Positions 16,813 through 25,572 of a DNA stretch of 64,000 nt are shown here, piece by piece. This DNA comes from Bacillus vallismortis (GTDB lineage: Bacteria; Bacillota; Bacilli; Bacillales; Bacillaceae). The notes beneath the pieces are model-generated. The model was not told the origin of the DNA. It worked only from the letters and a program-made list of their open reading frames with translations, and searched no databases. The stretch is taken from contig NZ_CP026362.1 of assembly GCF_004116955.1 (NCBI RefSeq), forward strand, positions 1,032,501 through 1,096,500, in the 5' to 3' direction. How positions within the stretch are numbered: the stretch's first letter is position 1; each line of letters opens with the position of its first letter. The position numbers and the translations under genes are program-made.

Positions 16813-16884
16813 GCTCAGGCGAAAAAAATATAAGAAAAGGAAAAGCGAAAAATACCTTAAAAGCCAATAGGCAGCTGTTTAGCT

Positions 16885-17265
16885 TTATTTCTTTGCTTTA
16901 ATCTTTCCGCCCCATTTTTTAAAGCCGCCTTTTAGGTTGTAAATTTCAGTGCAGCCGTTTTTGCGCAGGGTTTGTGCCGCGCGTCCGCTGCGGACGCTGT
17001 TTTGGCAGTACAGATAAACAGGCTTGTCCGGACGGATTTCATTTTTTCTCTGTTTCAGCTGGGAGAGCGGAATGTTGCGGGCGCCTAAAATATGCCCGCC
17101 CTCAAACTCATTGGGCTCACGAACATCAATCAGCTGCGCTTTTCGGTAACCCGCGCGGAATTCTTCTTCCGTAAGTGTTTTCATAATTCGCTGCTGATAG
17201 ACATATGAAGCAATCATATACACGAGAAACGCAGCAAAAATAATCAAAACGATCATATTAGACAA
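16885..17265 (-). CDS. yqhL: YqhL, membrane-anchored rhodanese-domain protein
   Basis: This 126-residue protein has an N-terminal transmembrane helix (about 4-23) and a single rhodanese domain (about 30-122) with LIDVREPNEFEGGHILGARNIP and the active-site loop YLYCQNSVRSG, where C87 is the sulfur-carrying cysteine. A sulfurtransferase or persulfide-handling role is likely but the acceptor is unknown. The start is TTG 17265, with AAAGGAG about 10 bp upstream; it gives the length known for YqhL. In strain 168 it is the direct neighbour of gcvPB; here the ntd block separates them. Confidence 0.93.
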   Translation of the reverse strand: MSNMIVLIIFAAFLVYMIASYVYQQRIMKTLTEEEFRAGYRKAQLIDVREPNEFEGGHILGARNIPLSQLKQRKNEIRPDKPVYLYCQNSVRSGRAAQTLRKNGCTEIYNLKGGFKKWGGKIKAKK

Positions 17266-17454
17266 TGTGGTTCTACTCCTTTAGCATATAAAATCAAAAC
17301 CCTGTTCATAAAACAAGGTGATAGAGCCGTTTTCGACAAGTTCTATTATAGTAAAGCATAGCGCGATTGTCATCCATAATGGAACGAAAATATTTTTCAT
17401 TTTCCCGGCAGTTTGATAAACTGATTCTATTAAAACGGTAAGGAAGGTCTCAAA

Positions 17455-18291
17455 ATGGAAAAAGAAACGTGGCGGTTTATAGACTCAGGCAATGCAAATC
17501 CTGCATTTAATATGGCGCTTGATGAAGCGCTTTTATATTGGCACAGCGAAAAAAAAATACCCCCGGTTATCCGTTTTTACGGCTGGAATCCGGCGACTCT
17601 TTCTGTAGGGTATTTTCAAAATATTAAAAAGGAAATTAATTTTGAAGCAGTACATAAGTATAATCTTGGATTCGTCAGACGCCCAACCGGCGGAAGAGGT
17701 GTGCTGCACGATCAAGAATTGACATACAGCGTGATTGTTTCAGAAGAACACCCCGAAATGCCGGCGACGGTCACTGAGGCATACCGAGTCATTTCAGAAG
17801 GCATCCTCCAAGGCTTTAGAAATCTCGGTCTGGACGCTTACTTTGCCATCCCGAGAACTGAAAAAGAAAAAGAAAGCTTAAAAAATCCGCGGTCATCTGT
17901 TTGTTTTGACGCGCCTTCGTGGTATGAGCTTGTCGTCGAGGGACGCAAGGTGGCGGGAAGCGCGCAAACAAGACAAAAAGGCGTGATCCTTCAGCATGGC
18001 TCTATTCTCCTTGATTTGGATGAGGACAAGCTGTTTGATCTGTTTTTGTATCCGAGTGAAAGAGTCAGAGAGCGGATGCAGCGCAATTTCAAAAATAAAG
18101 CTGTTGCCATTAACGAACTCACTGAAAAGCGGGTAACGATGGACGAGGCCCGTAAAGCCTTTAAAGAAGGGTTTGAAACAGGCCTTAACATTCATTTGGA
18201 GCCATACGAACTGTCTCAGGAAGAGCTTGATTTTGTACAACACTTGGCAGAAACAAAGTACGCTTCAGATGAATGGAATTACAAGCGGTAA
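17455..18291 (+). CDS. lipM: Octanoyltransferase LipM
   Basis: This 278-residue enzyme moves octanoate from octanoyl-ACP to GcvH, starting lipoate assembly in Bacillus. Family motifs are [18 protein letters not shown] (about 75-92), the catalytic cysteine C150 in [13 protein letters not shown], and the lysine in [11 protein letters not shown]. The length and start (ATG 17455 after AAGGAAGG) fit LipM. It lies near the glycine cleavage operon and on the same chromosome segment as the branched-chain keto-acid complex, both of which need lipoyl groups. Confidence 0.96.
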   Translation: MEKETWRFIDSGNANPAFNMALDEALLYWHSEKKIPPVIRFYGWNPATLSVGYFQNIKKEINFEAVHKYNLGFVRRPTGGRGVLHDQELTYSVIVSEEHPEMPATVTEAYRVISEGILQGFRNLGLDAYFAIPRTEKEKESLKNPRSSVCFDAPSWYELVVEGRKVAGSAQTRQKGVILQHGSILLDLDEDKLFDLFLYPSERVRERMQRNFKNKAVAINELTEKRVTMDEARKAFKEGFETGLNIHLEPYELSQEELDFVQHLAETKYASDEWNYKR

Positions 18292-18390
18292 ACAGGGCTT
18301 TTGACCCGCGAAGCGTCCTTGTTTTTTCAAGTTCATTAGTGTAAACTTGTAATGGTTTATAAAGTTAAGGTGCTTTTTGGGAGGGTTTTG

Positions 18391-18819
18391 ATGACAACAC
18401 CAAGTATGGAAGATTATATTGAACAGATTTATATGCTGATTGAAGAAAAAGGATATGCGCGGGTTTCCGATATTGCGGAAGCATTGGCAGTCCACCCCTC
18501 CTCTGTAACGAAAATGGTTCAAAAACTAGATAAAGACGAATATTTAATTTATGAAAAATATCGCGGTCTCGTGTTAACGTCTAAAGGGAAAAAAATAGGC
18601 AAACGGCTGGTTTACAGACATGAATTGCTTGAGCAGTTTTTAAGAATCATTGGTGTTGAAGAAGAGAAAATATATAACGATGTCGAAGGAATCGAACATC
18701 ACTTAAGCTGGAACAGCATTGATCGCATCGGGGATCTTGTTCAATATTTTGAAGAAGATGATGCCCGCAAAAAACATCTGAAATCAATCCAAAAGAAAAC
18801 AGAAGACCATAATCAGTAA
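18391..18819 (+). CDS. mntR: MntR, manganese-responsive transcription regulator
   Basis: This 142-residue DtxR-family repressor of manganese uptake genes has an N-terminal winged helix ([31 protein letters not shown], about 22-52) and a dimer domain. All the metal ligands known for MntR are in place: D8, E11, H77, E99, E102 and H103. The ATG 18391 follows GGGAGGG and gives the family length; the longer upstream frame lacks a ribosome-binding site. A terminator follows directly. Confidence 0.97.
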   Translation: MTTPSMEDYIEQIYMLIEEKGYARVSDIAEALAVHPSSVTKMVQKLDKDEYLIYEKYRGLVLTSKGKKIGKRLVYRHELLEQFLRIIGVEEEKIYNDVEGIEHHLSWNSIDRIGDLVQYFEEDDARKKHLKSIQKKTEDHNQ

Positions 18820-18820
18820 A

Positions 18821-18850
18821 AAGGCGGCCTCGAAGGAGGCCGTCTTTTTT
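18821..18850 (+). terminator. mntR terminator
   Basis: AAGGCGGCCTC pairs with GAGGCCGTCTT around GAAG, followed by a T-run. Confidence 0.9.
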
Positions 18851-18944
18851 GATGCGCTGCGCCGCGCGTCATTCGTTGGTCTATTTCTTCGCGTGTTTTC
18901 TTAAAATGGTAATAAACGATCGGATGGAGGGGGAGGGAAATGAG

Positions 18945-19820
18945 ATGTATATTGACTGTGTATTTTCCGGCGGAGGAGTAAAAGGCATTGCCCTTGCAGG
19001 CGCTTATGAAGCGCTTGAGGAAAAAGGCTTTCGCTTTAAAAGGCTTGCGGGTACAAGCGCGGGCGCAATTATTGCCGCTTTCATTGCATCTGGTTACACC
19101 AGTAAGGAAATCAACGCGTTAATTGAAGAAGTGGACGGAGAGAAACTGCTGGATCAGCGGTACTCATTTCTCCCCTTAAAAATGCTCCAATGGGTGTCCA
19201 TTTACTGGCGCCTTGGCTTATATAAAGGAGATACGTTAGAAAAGTGGATTGCTGATTTGTTAAGAGCGAAAGGCATACGGGTTTTCGGTGATTTGCAGAA
19301 AGGGTCTCTTCGCCTTATCGCTTCTGATCTGACAAACGGCACCATGATCATTTTGCCGGACGATTTGGTCCGTTACGGGCTAAATCCCGATATGTTTCCG
19401 GTGGCCAGAGCGGTAAGAATGAGCTGCAGCATACCGTATTTTTTTGAGCCGATAAAATTAAAAACGGATACAGACACCGCCACGGTTGTTGACGGAGGGG
19501 TGTTAAGCAACTTTCCCATCTGGCTGTTTTCAAAGGAAAGAAAGCGCCCTGTGATTGGTGTAACACTTGCGCCGCGGGAAAGGGAGCGTCCGAGAAAAAA
19601 TATCCGCAACGCTTTCGAACTGTTCGGCGCCCTGTTTGAAACGATGAAGGATGCGCATGACGCAAGGCACATTGCGTCACGCTATGAACAAAACATCATA
19701 TTTCTCCCGGTTGACGACGTAATGGCAACCGATTTTCAATTAACACAACAAAAAAAACTAGCCCTGATTGAGCTAGGTAAAAGACGGACAGAGCAGTTTT
19801 TAAAACAGTGGACCTACTAA
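18945..19820 (+). CDS. yqhO: YqhO, patatin-like phospholipase
   Basis: This 291-residue predicted serine acyl hydrolase has the oxyanion-hole motif SGGGVKGIALAGA (about 8-20), the nucleophile elbow GTSAG with S38, and the Asp of the Ser-Asp dyad in VVDGGVLSNFP (D183). There is no signal peptide, so it is probably cytoplasmic or peripherally membrane bound. Substrate unknown. The ATG 18945 follows GGAGGGGGAGGG. It converges on yqhP and the two stop codons overlap by 3 bp. Confidence 0.92.
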   Translation: MYIDCVFSGGGVKGIALAGAYEALEEKGFRFKRLAGTSAGAIIAAFIASGYTSKEINALIEEVDGEKLLDQRYSFLPLKMLQWVSIYWRLGLYKGDTLEKWIADLLRAKGIRVFGDLQKGSLRLIASDLTNGTMIILPDDLVRYGLNPDMFPVARAVRMSCSIPYFFEPIKLKTDTDTATVVDGGVLSNFPIWLFSKERKRPVIGVTLAPRERERPRKNIRNAFELFGALFETMKDAHDARHIASRYEQNIIFLPVDDVMATDFQLTQQKKLALIELGKRRTEQFLKQWTY

Positions 19821-20212
19821 AAAAGCGCTCTGTTTTTCTTTTTGTTTTTTTTCCCTTCTATAACAGTTAGCTGAGTCTGGCTTTTTTTCTTGAGAATCAT
19901 CGGCTTAGGCTTGCTGGCGCTCGGAACGCTTCGCAGGTGGCTGACACGTCCCTTATGTCCGGCGCGGTGTTTCGCTTTTTGTTCTTTCATCCGGCGCCGG
20001 GATTGTTTCGCCGCTTTTTTGAAGGCCGCTCCTTCGCTGCCCGCATTTCGTTTCATTACATATTTTACAATAAAGTAAATAATGATGCCTGCCACGATGA
20101 TGGTTACCGCCATTTTTGCCATTTCTCCGGGATCGGTTATCAGCACATAGAGAAAACCGAACGCACCCAGCGCAATTAATACAGCAATAATAGGTTGTAC
20201 ACGATGATTCAT
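19817..20212 (-). CDS. yqhP: YqhP, small membrane protein of unknown function
   Basis: This 131-residue protein has two hydrophobic segments near the N-terminus (about 7-25 and 34-52) and a very basic, Lys/Arg-rich tail (KQSRRRMKEQKAKHRAGHK and further), suggesting a membrane anchor with a nucleic-acid- or phospholipid-facing tail. The ATG 20212 was chosen because GGAGGTG lies 7 bp upstream; the frame extends further upstream. It is 40 bp downstream of yqhQ in the same direction. Function unknown. Confidence 0.8.
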   Translation of the reverse strand: MNHRVQPIIAVLIALGAFGFLYVLITDPGEMAKMAVTIIVAGIIIYFIVKYVMKRNAGSEGAAFKKAAKQSRRRMKEQKAKHRAGHKGRVSHLRSVPSASKPKPMILKKKSQTQLTVIEGKKNKKKNRALF

Positions 20213-20251
20213 AACTGTCCACCTCCGAAAGTAATAGCAGGGCAACGGATA

Positions 20252-21208
20252 TTAGATGACGTTGTGAGAAGGCTTTTGATTTTGTTCAGACATTTCTTCG
20301 AGTCTGAGAAGCTCGTTAAAGCTTTCGATGGCAACTTCAACCTGGTCATCCGCAGGTTCTTTTGTTGTTAACAGCTGAAGCCAGAGACCCGGGTACCCAA
20401 GCCATTTCAGTCCGGCAATATCACGCACTTTGTTTGTCAGCTGCAGAACTTCAAAGGATATGCCGAGTACGACCGGTATCAGTGCGACACGATCTATTAC
20501 ACGCAGCCAAAGCGGATCTGTCGGAACAAGCAAATAGACAAACATGCCGACAATAATTGTAAATAAAATAAAGCTTGATCCGCAGCGGTAATGAAGCCGA
20601 GATTGGTTTTGAACATTCTCTACTGTAATTGGCAAATTCTGTTCATAACAGTTTATGACTTTATGTTCGGCTCCATGATATTGAAACACTCTTTTAATGA
20701 GCGGTGTCATGGATAAAAAATAAATATAACCGAGCAGCAAAATCAACTTAAACAGGCTTTCAACCGCGATTTGCGCTGTGTCTGATGAAAAAATCGGCCT
20801 TGTCAGTTCAGCTAAAAAAACAGGAACCAATGTAAATACGAATTTACTGAACAAAAATGATAAGACGCCGATAACCGCGAGGCTGAGATACATAGACAGC
20901 CCGGAGGCTTTTTTTTCTTCCTGCTCAAGTGTCTCGTCTTCAGATGGATCAAGCCCGTAACGTTCGCTAGAAAAATTCAAATGCTTGGTGCCGTTTGCGC
21001 TCGCTTCAATAATGGCCGCGATCCCTCGTAAAAACGGAATCTTTTTCACGATGTTCAGTTTCGGGTTGCGTTTGCGGGGAAGCTTAAAAAAGTCGATGCT
21101 TCCATCCGTTCTTCTGATTGCTGTAACGTAATGATGCTTTCCGCCAAACATAACGCCTTCTACAACTGCCTGCCCGCCGTAAGCGGGAGGAATTTTATGT
21201 TTTGACAT
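20252..21208 (-). CDS. yqhQ: YqhQ, DUF1385 membrane protein
   Basis: This 318-residue polytopic membrane protein begins PPAYGGQAVVEGVMFGG, the signature of the DUF1385 family, and carries the conserved FQYHGAEHKVINCYE motif in the middle, with hydrophobic helices around about 110-180 and 215-275. The function of the family is unknown; the His/Glu of YHGAEHK look like metal ligands or a catalytic site (inference). The ATG 21208 has GGCAGG upstream. It is divergent from yqhR. Confidence 0.9.
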   Translation of the reverse strand: MSKHKIPPAYGGQAVVEGVMFGGKHHYVTAIRRTDGSIDFFKLPRKRNPKLNIVKKIPFLRGIAAIIEASANGTKHLNFSSERYGLDPSEDETLEQEEKKASGLSMYLSLAVIGVLSFLFSKFVFTLVPVFLAELTRPIFSSDTAQIAVESLFKLILLLGYIYFLSMTPLIKRVFQYHGAEHKVINCYEQNLPITVENVQNQSRLHYRCGSSFILFTIIVGMFVYLLVPTDPLWLRVIDRVALIPVVLGISFEVLQLTNKVRDIAGLKWLGYPGLWLQLLTTKEPADDQVEVAIESFNELLRLEEMSEQNQKPSHNVI

Positions 21209-21432
21209 ATTATCAACCTGCCTATTTCTTTAGGATTGCTAACCATTTCCTTTCACTCTATTGTACAGGAAACAGCGCTAAACCTCTAGATTGACAGGCT
21301 GAAAAATTGTCATAGCCATGCTTTTCTACAAGCATTATACCCGTTAATTTCAAATTTTACTCGCAGCTGTTAAAAAGTGTGAGCTTTTTTATTGACATTT
21401 CATTTTTTGGGCACACTTTAACTGGAGGTGCC

Positions 21433-21972
21433 ATGATGACAAGCGAAAAAAACACAGAACAACATGAACAATCGAATGAGAAGCAGGGGCCGCCTGTTCC
21501 GATGGCCGGAAGGGTGGCGGCAACAGGTTTTTTCGGAGGCGTATTATGGAGTTTTATCGCTTATATTGCGTATTTGTTTCATTTTTCTGAAGTCAGCCCG
21601 AATATGATTTTACAGCCGTTTGTACTCGGAGAGTGGAAAAAACATGGACTGGGAACAGTAGTCAGCATCATTTTAATCGGCATTCTATCAATCGGTGCAG
21701 CATTTCTATATTTTCTTCTTTTGAAACGGCTGAAAACAATGTGGCCGGGCATTTTATACGGCTTGCTGCTTTGGCTGCTCGTGTTTTTTGTTTTCAATCC
21801 CATTTTTCCTGATGTTCGCGCGGTGACCGAACTGAAAGCAGATACAGTTATGACGACCATTTGCATCTATTTGCTTTACGGGCTGTTTGTCGGTTATTCC
21901 ATCTCATTTGAATACAATGAGCTGAATTCGGAAAAGCTTGCACGTGCGCTGGGAACAGCGCATAGAGAATAG
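21433..21972 (+). CDS. yqhR: YqhR, integral membrane protein
   Basis: This 179-residue protein has a polar N-terminus rich in Glu/Gln (MMTSEKNTEQHEQ) and four hydrophobic segments. GGAGGTG lies just upstream of two consecutive ATG codons (21433 and 21436); spacing slightly favours the second. Function unknown. It is first in a possible transcript with the dehydroquinase-like gene, yqhT and efp. Confidence 0.82.
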   Translation: MMTSEKNTEQHEQSNEKQGPPVPMAGRVAATGFFGGVLWSFIAYIAYLFHFSEVSPNMILQPFVLGEWKKHGLGTVVSIILIGILSIGAAFLYFLLLKRLKTMWPGILYGLLLWLLVFFVFNPIFPDVRAVTELKADTVMTTICIYLLYGLFVGYSISFEYNELNSEKLARALGTAHRE

Positions 21973-22060
21973 TGTATTATCCCTTTTCATTATGATAAAA
22001 TGTTCACGAGAAGTGAACATTTTTTTACATGGGAAACCCTCGCGAAAAGGAGAGATTTAT

Positions 22061-22501
22061 GTGCCTCATTTTTTGATTTTAAACGGGCCGAATGTCAATC
22101 GGCTGGGGGAGCGTGAGCCGGAGGTATTCGGCCGCCGGACACTGACCGACATTGAAACAGATCTTTTTCGATTTGCTGAAGCTTTACATATCCAGCTCAC
22201 TTTCTTCCAGTCTAATCACGAAGGTGATTTGATAGATGCCATCCATGAGGCAGCGGAGCAATACGACGGCATTGTTCTGAACTCTGGCGCGCTGTGCCAT
22301 TACAGCTATGCAATCAGGGATGCTGTCTCGAGCATCGGCCTTCCTGTGGTTGAGGTGCATGTATCAAACTTATATGCAAGGGAGGAATTCAGACATCAGT
22401 CGGTCATTGCTCCAGTTGCGAAAGGACAGATTGTCGGACTTGGAGCTGAAGGCTATAAGCTTGCGATTCGCTACTTATTAAGCCAGCAAGGGGGAGAATA
22501 A
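22061..22501 (+). CDS. yqhS: Type II 3-dehydroquinate dehydratase-like protein (YqhS)
   Basis: This 146-residue protein has the type II dehydroquinase fold and motifs: FLILNGPNVNRLGEREPEVFG (about 4-24, overlapping), SNHEGDLIDAIHEA, VLNSGALCHYSYAIRDA and VVEVHVSNLYAREEFRHQS. Catalytic-site Asn, Arg, His and Glu are present, but the residue that is the catalytic Tyr in the family (IYG or VYG) is Phe at position 23. The start is GTG 22061 after AAAAGGAGAGA. B. subtilis is known to have a separate type I dehydroquinase, so this gene may have another or reduced activity. Confidence 0.88.
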   Translation: MPHFLILNGPNVNRLGEREPEVFGRRTLTDIETDLFRFAEALHIQLTFFQSNHEGDLIDAIHEAAEQYDGIVLNSGALCHYSYAIRDAVSSIGLPVVEVHVSNLYAREEFRHQSVIAPVAKGQIVGLGAEGYKLAIRYLLSQQGGE

Positions 22502-22503
22502 AG

Positions 22504-23565
22504 ATGAAACTAGAGAAATTAAGAGACCAGTTAGGACAGCTCGGGATTGACGGAATGCTGATTACAAGCAGCACGAATGTACGCTATATGACAGGATTTA
22601 CAGGTTCGGCGGGCCTCGCTGTGATATCAGGTGACAGGGCAGCGTTTATTACGGATTTTCGTTATACAGAGCAGGCGAAGGTTCAGGTAAAGGGCTTTGA
22701 AATCATTGAGCATGGCGGAAGCCTGATTCAGACCACCGCCGACACGGTTGAAGCGTTCGGCATCAAGCGCCTTGGCTTTGAGCAAAACAGCATGACATAC
22801 GGCACATATGCGTCGTACAGCGCGGTTATCAGCGAGGCTGAATTAGTGCCCGTGGCTGAATCTGTGGAAAAGTTGCGCTTGATTAAGTCTAGTGAAGAGA
22901 TTAAGATATTAGAGGAAGCTGCGAAGATTGCAGATGATGCCTTTAAACATATCTTGACGTTTATGAAACCCGGCATTTCTGAAATCGCTGTTGCCAATGA
23001 GCTGGAGTTTTATATGAGAAGCCAGGGAGCTGACAGCTCTTCTTTTGATATGATTGTCGCCTCGGGCCTTCGGTCAAGCCTTCCGCATGGTGTGGCCAGT
23101 GACAAACTGATTGAAAGCGGAGACCTTGTTACGCTTGATTTTGGTGCTTATTATAAAGGATATTGTTCTGATATGACCCGAACGGTCGCTGTAGGTCAGC
23201 CCAGTGATCGGTTAAAGGAGATTTATCAGGTCGTATTTGATGCTCAGACATTAGGCGTCGCACATATGAAGCCGGGAATGACAGGGAAAGAAGCCGACGC
23301 CCTCACAAGGGATCACATTGCGGCAAAAGGCTACGGTAAATATTTCGGCCATTCAACCGGACACGGACTCGGCATGGAAGTGCATGAATCGCCGGGATTG
23401 TCCGTCAGATCTTCAGCTATCCTTGAACCGGGCATGGTGGTCACAGTGGAGCCGGGCATTTACATACCAGAAACAGGCGGTGTCCGCATAGAAGATGACA
23501 TCGTGATTACAGAAAACGGCAACCGGACAATCACCCATTCCCCAAAAGAACTTATTATTTTGTGA
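22504..23565 (+). CDS. yqhT: Xaa-Pro dipeptidase/aminopeptidase YqhT (M24 family)
   Basis: This 353-residue metallopeptidase has a creatinase-like N-terminal domain and a C-terminal pita-bread domain. The two-metal ligands are visible: LDFGAYYKGYCSDMTRT (first two Asp), GHSTGHGLGMEVHESP (His), VEPGIYIPETGGVRIEDDIVI (two Glu). It starts 2 bp after the dehydroquinase-like gene with GGGGGAG upstream, and is followed by efp after 24 bp. The neighbourhood with EF-P, which helps translation of proline runs, is conserved in Firmicutes and fits a proline-peptide theme. Confidence 0.93.
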   Translation: MKLEKLRDQLGQLGIDGMLITSSTNVRYMTGFTGSAGLAVISGDRAAFITDFRYTEQAKVQVKGFEIIEHGGSLIQTTADTVEAFGIKRLGFEQNSMTYGTYASYSAVISEAELVPVAESVEKLRLIKSSEEIKILEEAAKIADDAFKHILTFMKPGISEIAVANELEFYMRSQGADSSSFDMIVASGLRSSLPHGVASDKLIESGDLVTLDFGAYYKGYCSDMTRTVAVGQPSDRLKEIYQVVFDAQTLGVAHMKPGMTGKEADALTRDHIAAKGYGKYFGHSTGHGLGMEVHESPGLSVRSSAILEPGMVVTVEPGIYIPETGGVRIEDDIVITENGNRTITHSPKELIIL

Positions 23566-23589
23566 TTGGAATATAGGAGGACATTAAAC

Positions 23590-24147
23590 ATGATTTCAGT
23601 TAACGATTTCCGTACAGGATTAACAATCGAAGTAGACGGCGGCATTTGGCGCGTCGTTGACTTCCAGCACGTAAAACCTGGTAAAGGCGCGGCGTTTGTC
23701 CGCTCTAAACTCCGCAACCTTCGCACTGGCGCGATTCAGGAAAAAACATTCCGCGCAGGTGAAAAAGTAGCGAAGGCGCAAATTGAAACAAAAACAATGC
23801 AATACCTATATGCAAACGGAGATCAGCATGTATTTATGGATACTTCTTCTTATGAGCAGCTTGAACTAAGCGAGACTCAAATCGAAGAGGAATTAAAATA
23901 CCTGCTTGAAAACATGTCTGTGCATATTATGATGTACCAAGATGAGACGCTCGGTATCGAACTTCCAAACACAGTTGAACTGAAAGTTGTTGAAACTGAA
24001 CCTGGCATTAAAGGTGATACAGCATCTGGCGGTACAAAACCTGCGAAAACGGAAACCGGCCTTATTGTAAACGTGCCGTTCTTTGTGAATGAAGGCGACA
24101 CACTTGTTGTCAACACATCTGACGGTTCATACGTTTCAAGAGCATAG
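23590..24147 (+). CDS. efp: Translation elongation factor P
   Basis: This 185-residue EF-P relieves ribosome stalling at polyproline stretches. The three OB-like domains are represented, and the modified loop is [10 protein letters not shown] with K32 at the tip; in B. subtilis this lysine carries a 5-aminopentanol group. The ATG 23590 follows ATAGGAGG; an upstream in-frame extension overlapping the yqhT stop region is not needed. A terminator follows. Confidence 0.98.
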   Translation: MISVNDFRTGLTIEVDGGIWRVVDFQHVKPGKGAAFVRSKLRNLRTGAIQEKTFRAGEKVAKAQIETKTMQYLYANGDQHVFMDTSSYEQLELSETQIEEELKYLLENMSVHIMMYQDETLGIELPNTVELKVVETEPGIKGDTASGGTKPAKTETGLIVNVPFFVNEGDTLVVNTSDGSYVSRA

Positions 24148-24160
24148 ACGAAAAAAACGG

Positions 24161-24192
24161 AGTCTGTTCCCAAATGGGAGCAGGCTTTTTTT
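24161..24192 (+). terminator. efp terminator
   Basis: AGTCTGTTCCCA pairs (two G-U pairs) with TGGGAGCAGGCT, followed by a T-run. Confidence 0.88.
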
Positions 24193-24291
24193 GTGCCCAA
24201 AAACAGAATCTTTCTTTTATACGAAAATGACAAGACTACTTCCGCAAGCTAGAGCATATCATATAAAAAAATGGGAGGTTGGAAGTGTGCT

Positions 24292-24573
24292 ATGAAATTT
24301 TTGCTTGGAAATATCAATTCTACTGTTTTAACAATGGCCGGGTTGCGAGTTTTATCCTCTATGATTGAGCTGACGGCAGCGATTATCATGCTTGTGACAA
24401 ATGATGTCCGGAAGGCGGTTGTGGTTAACAGCATTCTCGCTATTGTCGGTCCGCTGATTTTTATCATCACTATGACTGTCGGAATCTACCAAATTGCCGG
24501 GCAGCTGTCGTATGCAAAGCTGATTCTGATTTTCACCGGTGTGATTTTGATTCTGGCGGGTGTTCATAAATAA
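24292..24573 (+). CDS. yqhV: YqhV, small membrane protein
   Basis: This 93-residue protein has three hydrophobic helices (about 12-36, 43-65 and 70-90) with short loops. It lies directly upstream of the spoIIIA operon. The ATG 24292 gives the known YqhV length; GGGAGGTTGGAAG lies upstream. Function unknown, though in Bacillus it is a constant neighbour of the spoIIIA genes. Confidence 0.88.
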   Translation: MKFLLGNINSTVLTMAGLRVLSSMIELTAAIIMLVTNDVRKAVVVNSILAIVGPLIFIITMTVGIYQIAGQLSYAKLILIFTGVILILAGVHK

Positions 24574-24583
24574 AGAGAGGCTT

Positions 24584-24612
24584 GTCATAAAGTCTGCCTC
24601 ACATCATACATT
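24584..24612 (+). promoter_or_regulatory. Sigma-E promoter of the spoIIIA operon
   Basis: GTCATAA (24584-24590), a 14-bp spacer, then CATACATT (24605-24612) match the sigma-E consensus well. It lies about 40 bp upstream of the spoIIIAA TTG start, consistent with mother-cell expression. Confidence 0.85.
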
Positions 24613-24648
24613 TTAAAGAAGCCAATCGGCAGAAAGGAGGAGGCTCTG

Positions 24649-25572
24649 TTGAATGAAATCGCTGAGGTTCTCCCTGAATCCATGAAAAACGCCCTTTCTG
24701 AAATGCCGGAACATCAATGGCTGGAAATCGAAGAAATCAGAATTCGGGTCAACCGCCCTGTTGAATTGATTCGGAAAGGACAACCTGTTTTTTTGTCCTA
24801 TTCGGGCACGGCTGAGGATGCCCATCTGATCCTCAGCCGGCTTAGCAACTATAGTATGTATACGCTCGAAGAAGAGCTGAAGAAAGGGTATGTCACGATC
24901 AGAGGCGGCCACAGAGTCGGATTGGCAGGCAGAGTCATTACGGAAAACGGAGGTGTGAAAGGCCTCCGTGACATCGCATCTTTTAATATACGAATTGCCC
25001 GGCAAAAACTGGGGATTGCGGAGCCGCTGCTTCCATACTTATTTCAAGACAGCTGGCTGAATACGCTGATTATCGGTCCGCCGCAAACTGGTAAAACGAC
25101 ACTTCTACGAGATCTTGCGAGACTCTCGAGCACCGGCAAAAACGGCATGTCACCCGCAAAAACAGGAATCGTCGATGAACGTTCAGAAATTGCCGGATGT
25201 CTGCGCGGCATTCCCCAGCATCAATTCGGACAGAGGATTGACGTGTTAGACGCCTGTCCAAAGGCTGAGGGTCTGATGATGATGATTCGGTCTATGAGCC
25301 CTGAGGTGATCATCGTTGATGAAATTGGACGTATAGAAGATACAGATGCCCTTCTTGAGGCGCTGCATGCAGGGGTTTCAGTCATCGTATCGGCGCATGG
25401 CTGGAGTATATCTGATCTGATGAAGCGCCCTTCATTAAAGCGTTTGTGGGAAGAAAGAGCCTTTGACCGCTATTTGGAATTATCGAGAGCGAAGGGGCCG
25501 GGCACAATAAGCCGCATTTACGATAAAGATGGGAATGTGCTGTCTGGCACGATGGGCGTGAAGACATGCTGA
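24649..25572 (+). CDS. spoIIIAA: SpoIIIAA, stage III sporulation ATPase
   Basis: This 307-residue secretion-type AAA+/RecA-like ATPase powers the SpoIIIA-SpoIIQ channel between mother cell and forespore. Walker A is IIGPPQTGKTTLLRD (about 141-155) and the Walker B-like segment is PEVIIVDEIGRIEDTDAL. The N-terminus carries a small domain of the type found in type II/IV secretion ATPases. The start is TTG 24649 after AAAGGAGGAGG. Its end overlaps spoIIIAB by 7 bp. First of eight tightly packed genes. Confidence 0.97.
   Translation: MNEIAEVLPESMKNALSEMPEHQWLEIEEIRIRVNRPVELIRKGQPVFLSYSGTAEDAHLILSRLSNYSMYTLEEELKKGYVTIRGGHRVGLAGRVITENGGVKGLRDIASFNIRIARQKLGIAEPLLPYLFQDSWLNTLIIGPPQTGKTTLLRDLARLSSTGKNGMSPAKTGIVDERSEIAGCLRGIPQHQFGQRIDVLDACPKAEGLMMMIRSMSPEVIIVDEIGRIEDTDALLEALHAGVSVIVSAHGWSISDLMKRPSLKRLWEERAFDRYLELSRAKGPGTISRIYDKDGNVLSGTMGVKTC

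Noticed and set aside
17332-17338. TTCGACA (0A box) upstream of lipM
   Set aside because: A single 7-mer is expected several times by chance in 64 kb on two strands, and no link of Spo0A to lipM or yqhL is known to me.
19817-19820. Overlap of yqhO and yqhP stop codons as a special device
   Set aside because: A 3-bp overlap of convergent stops is common in compact genomes and no shared terminator structure was evident.
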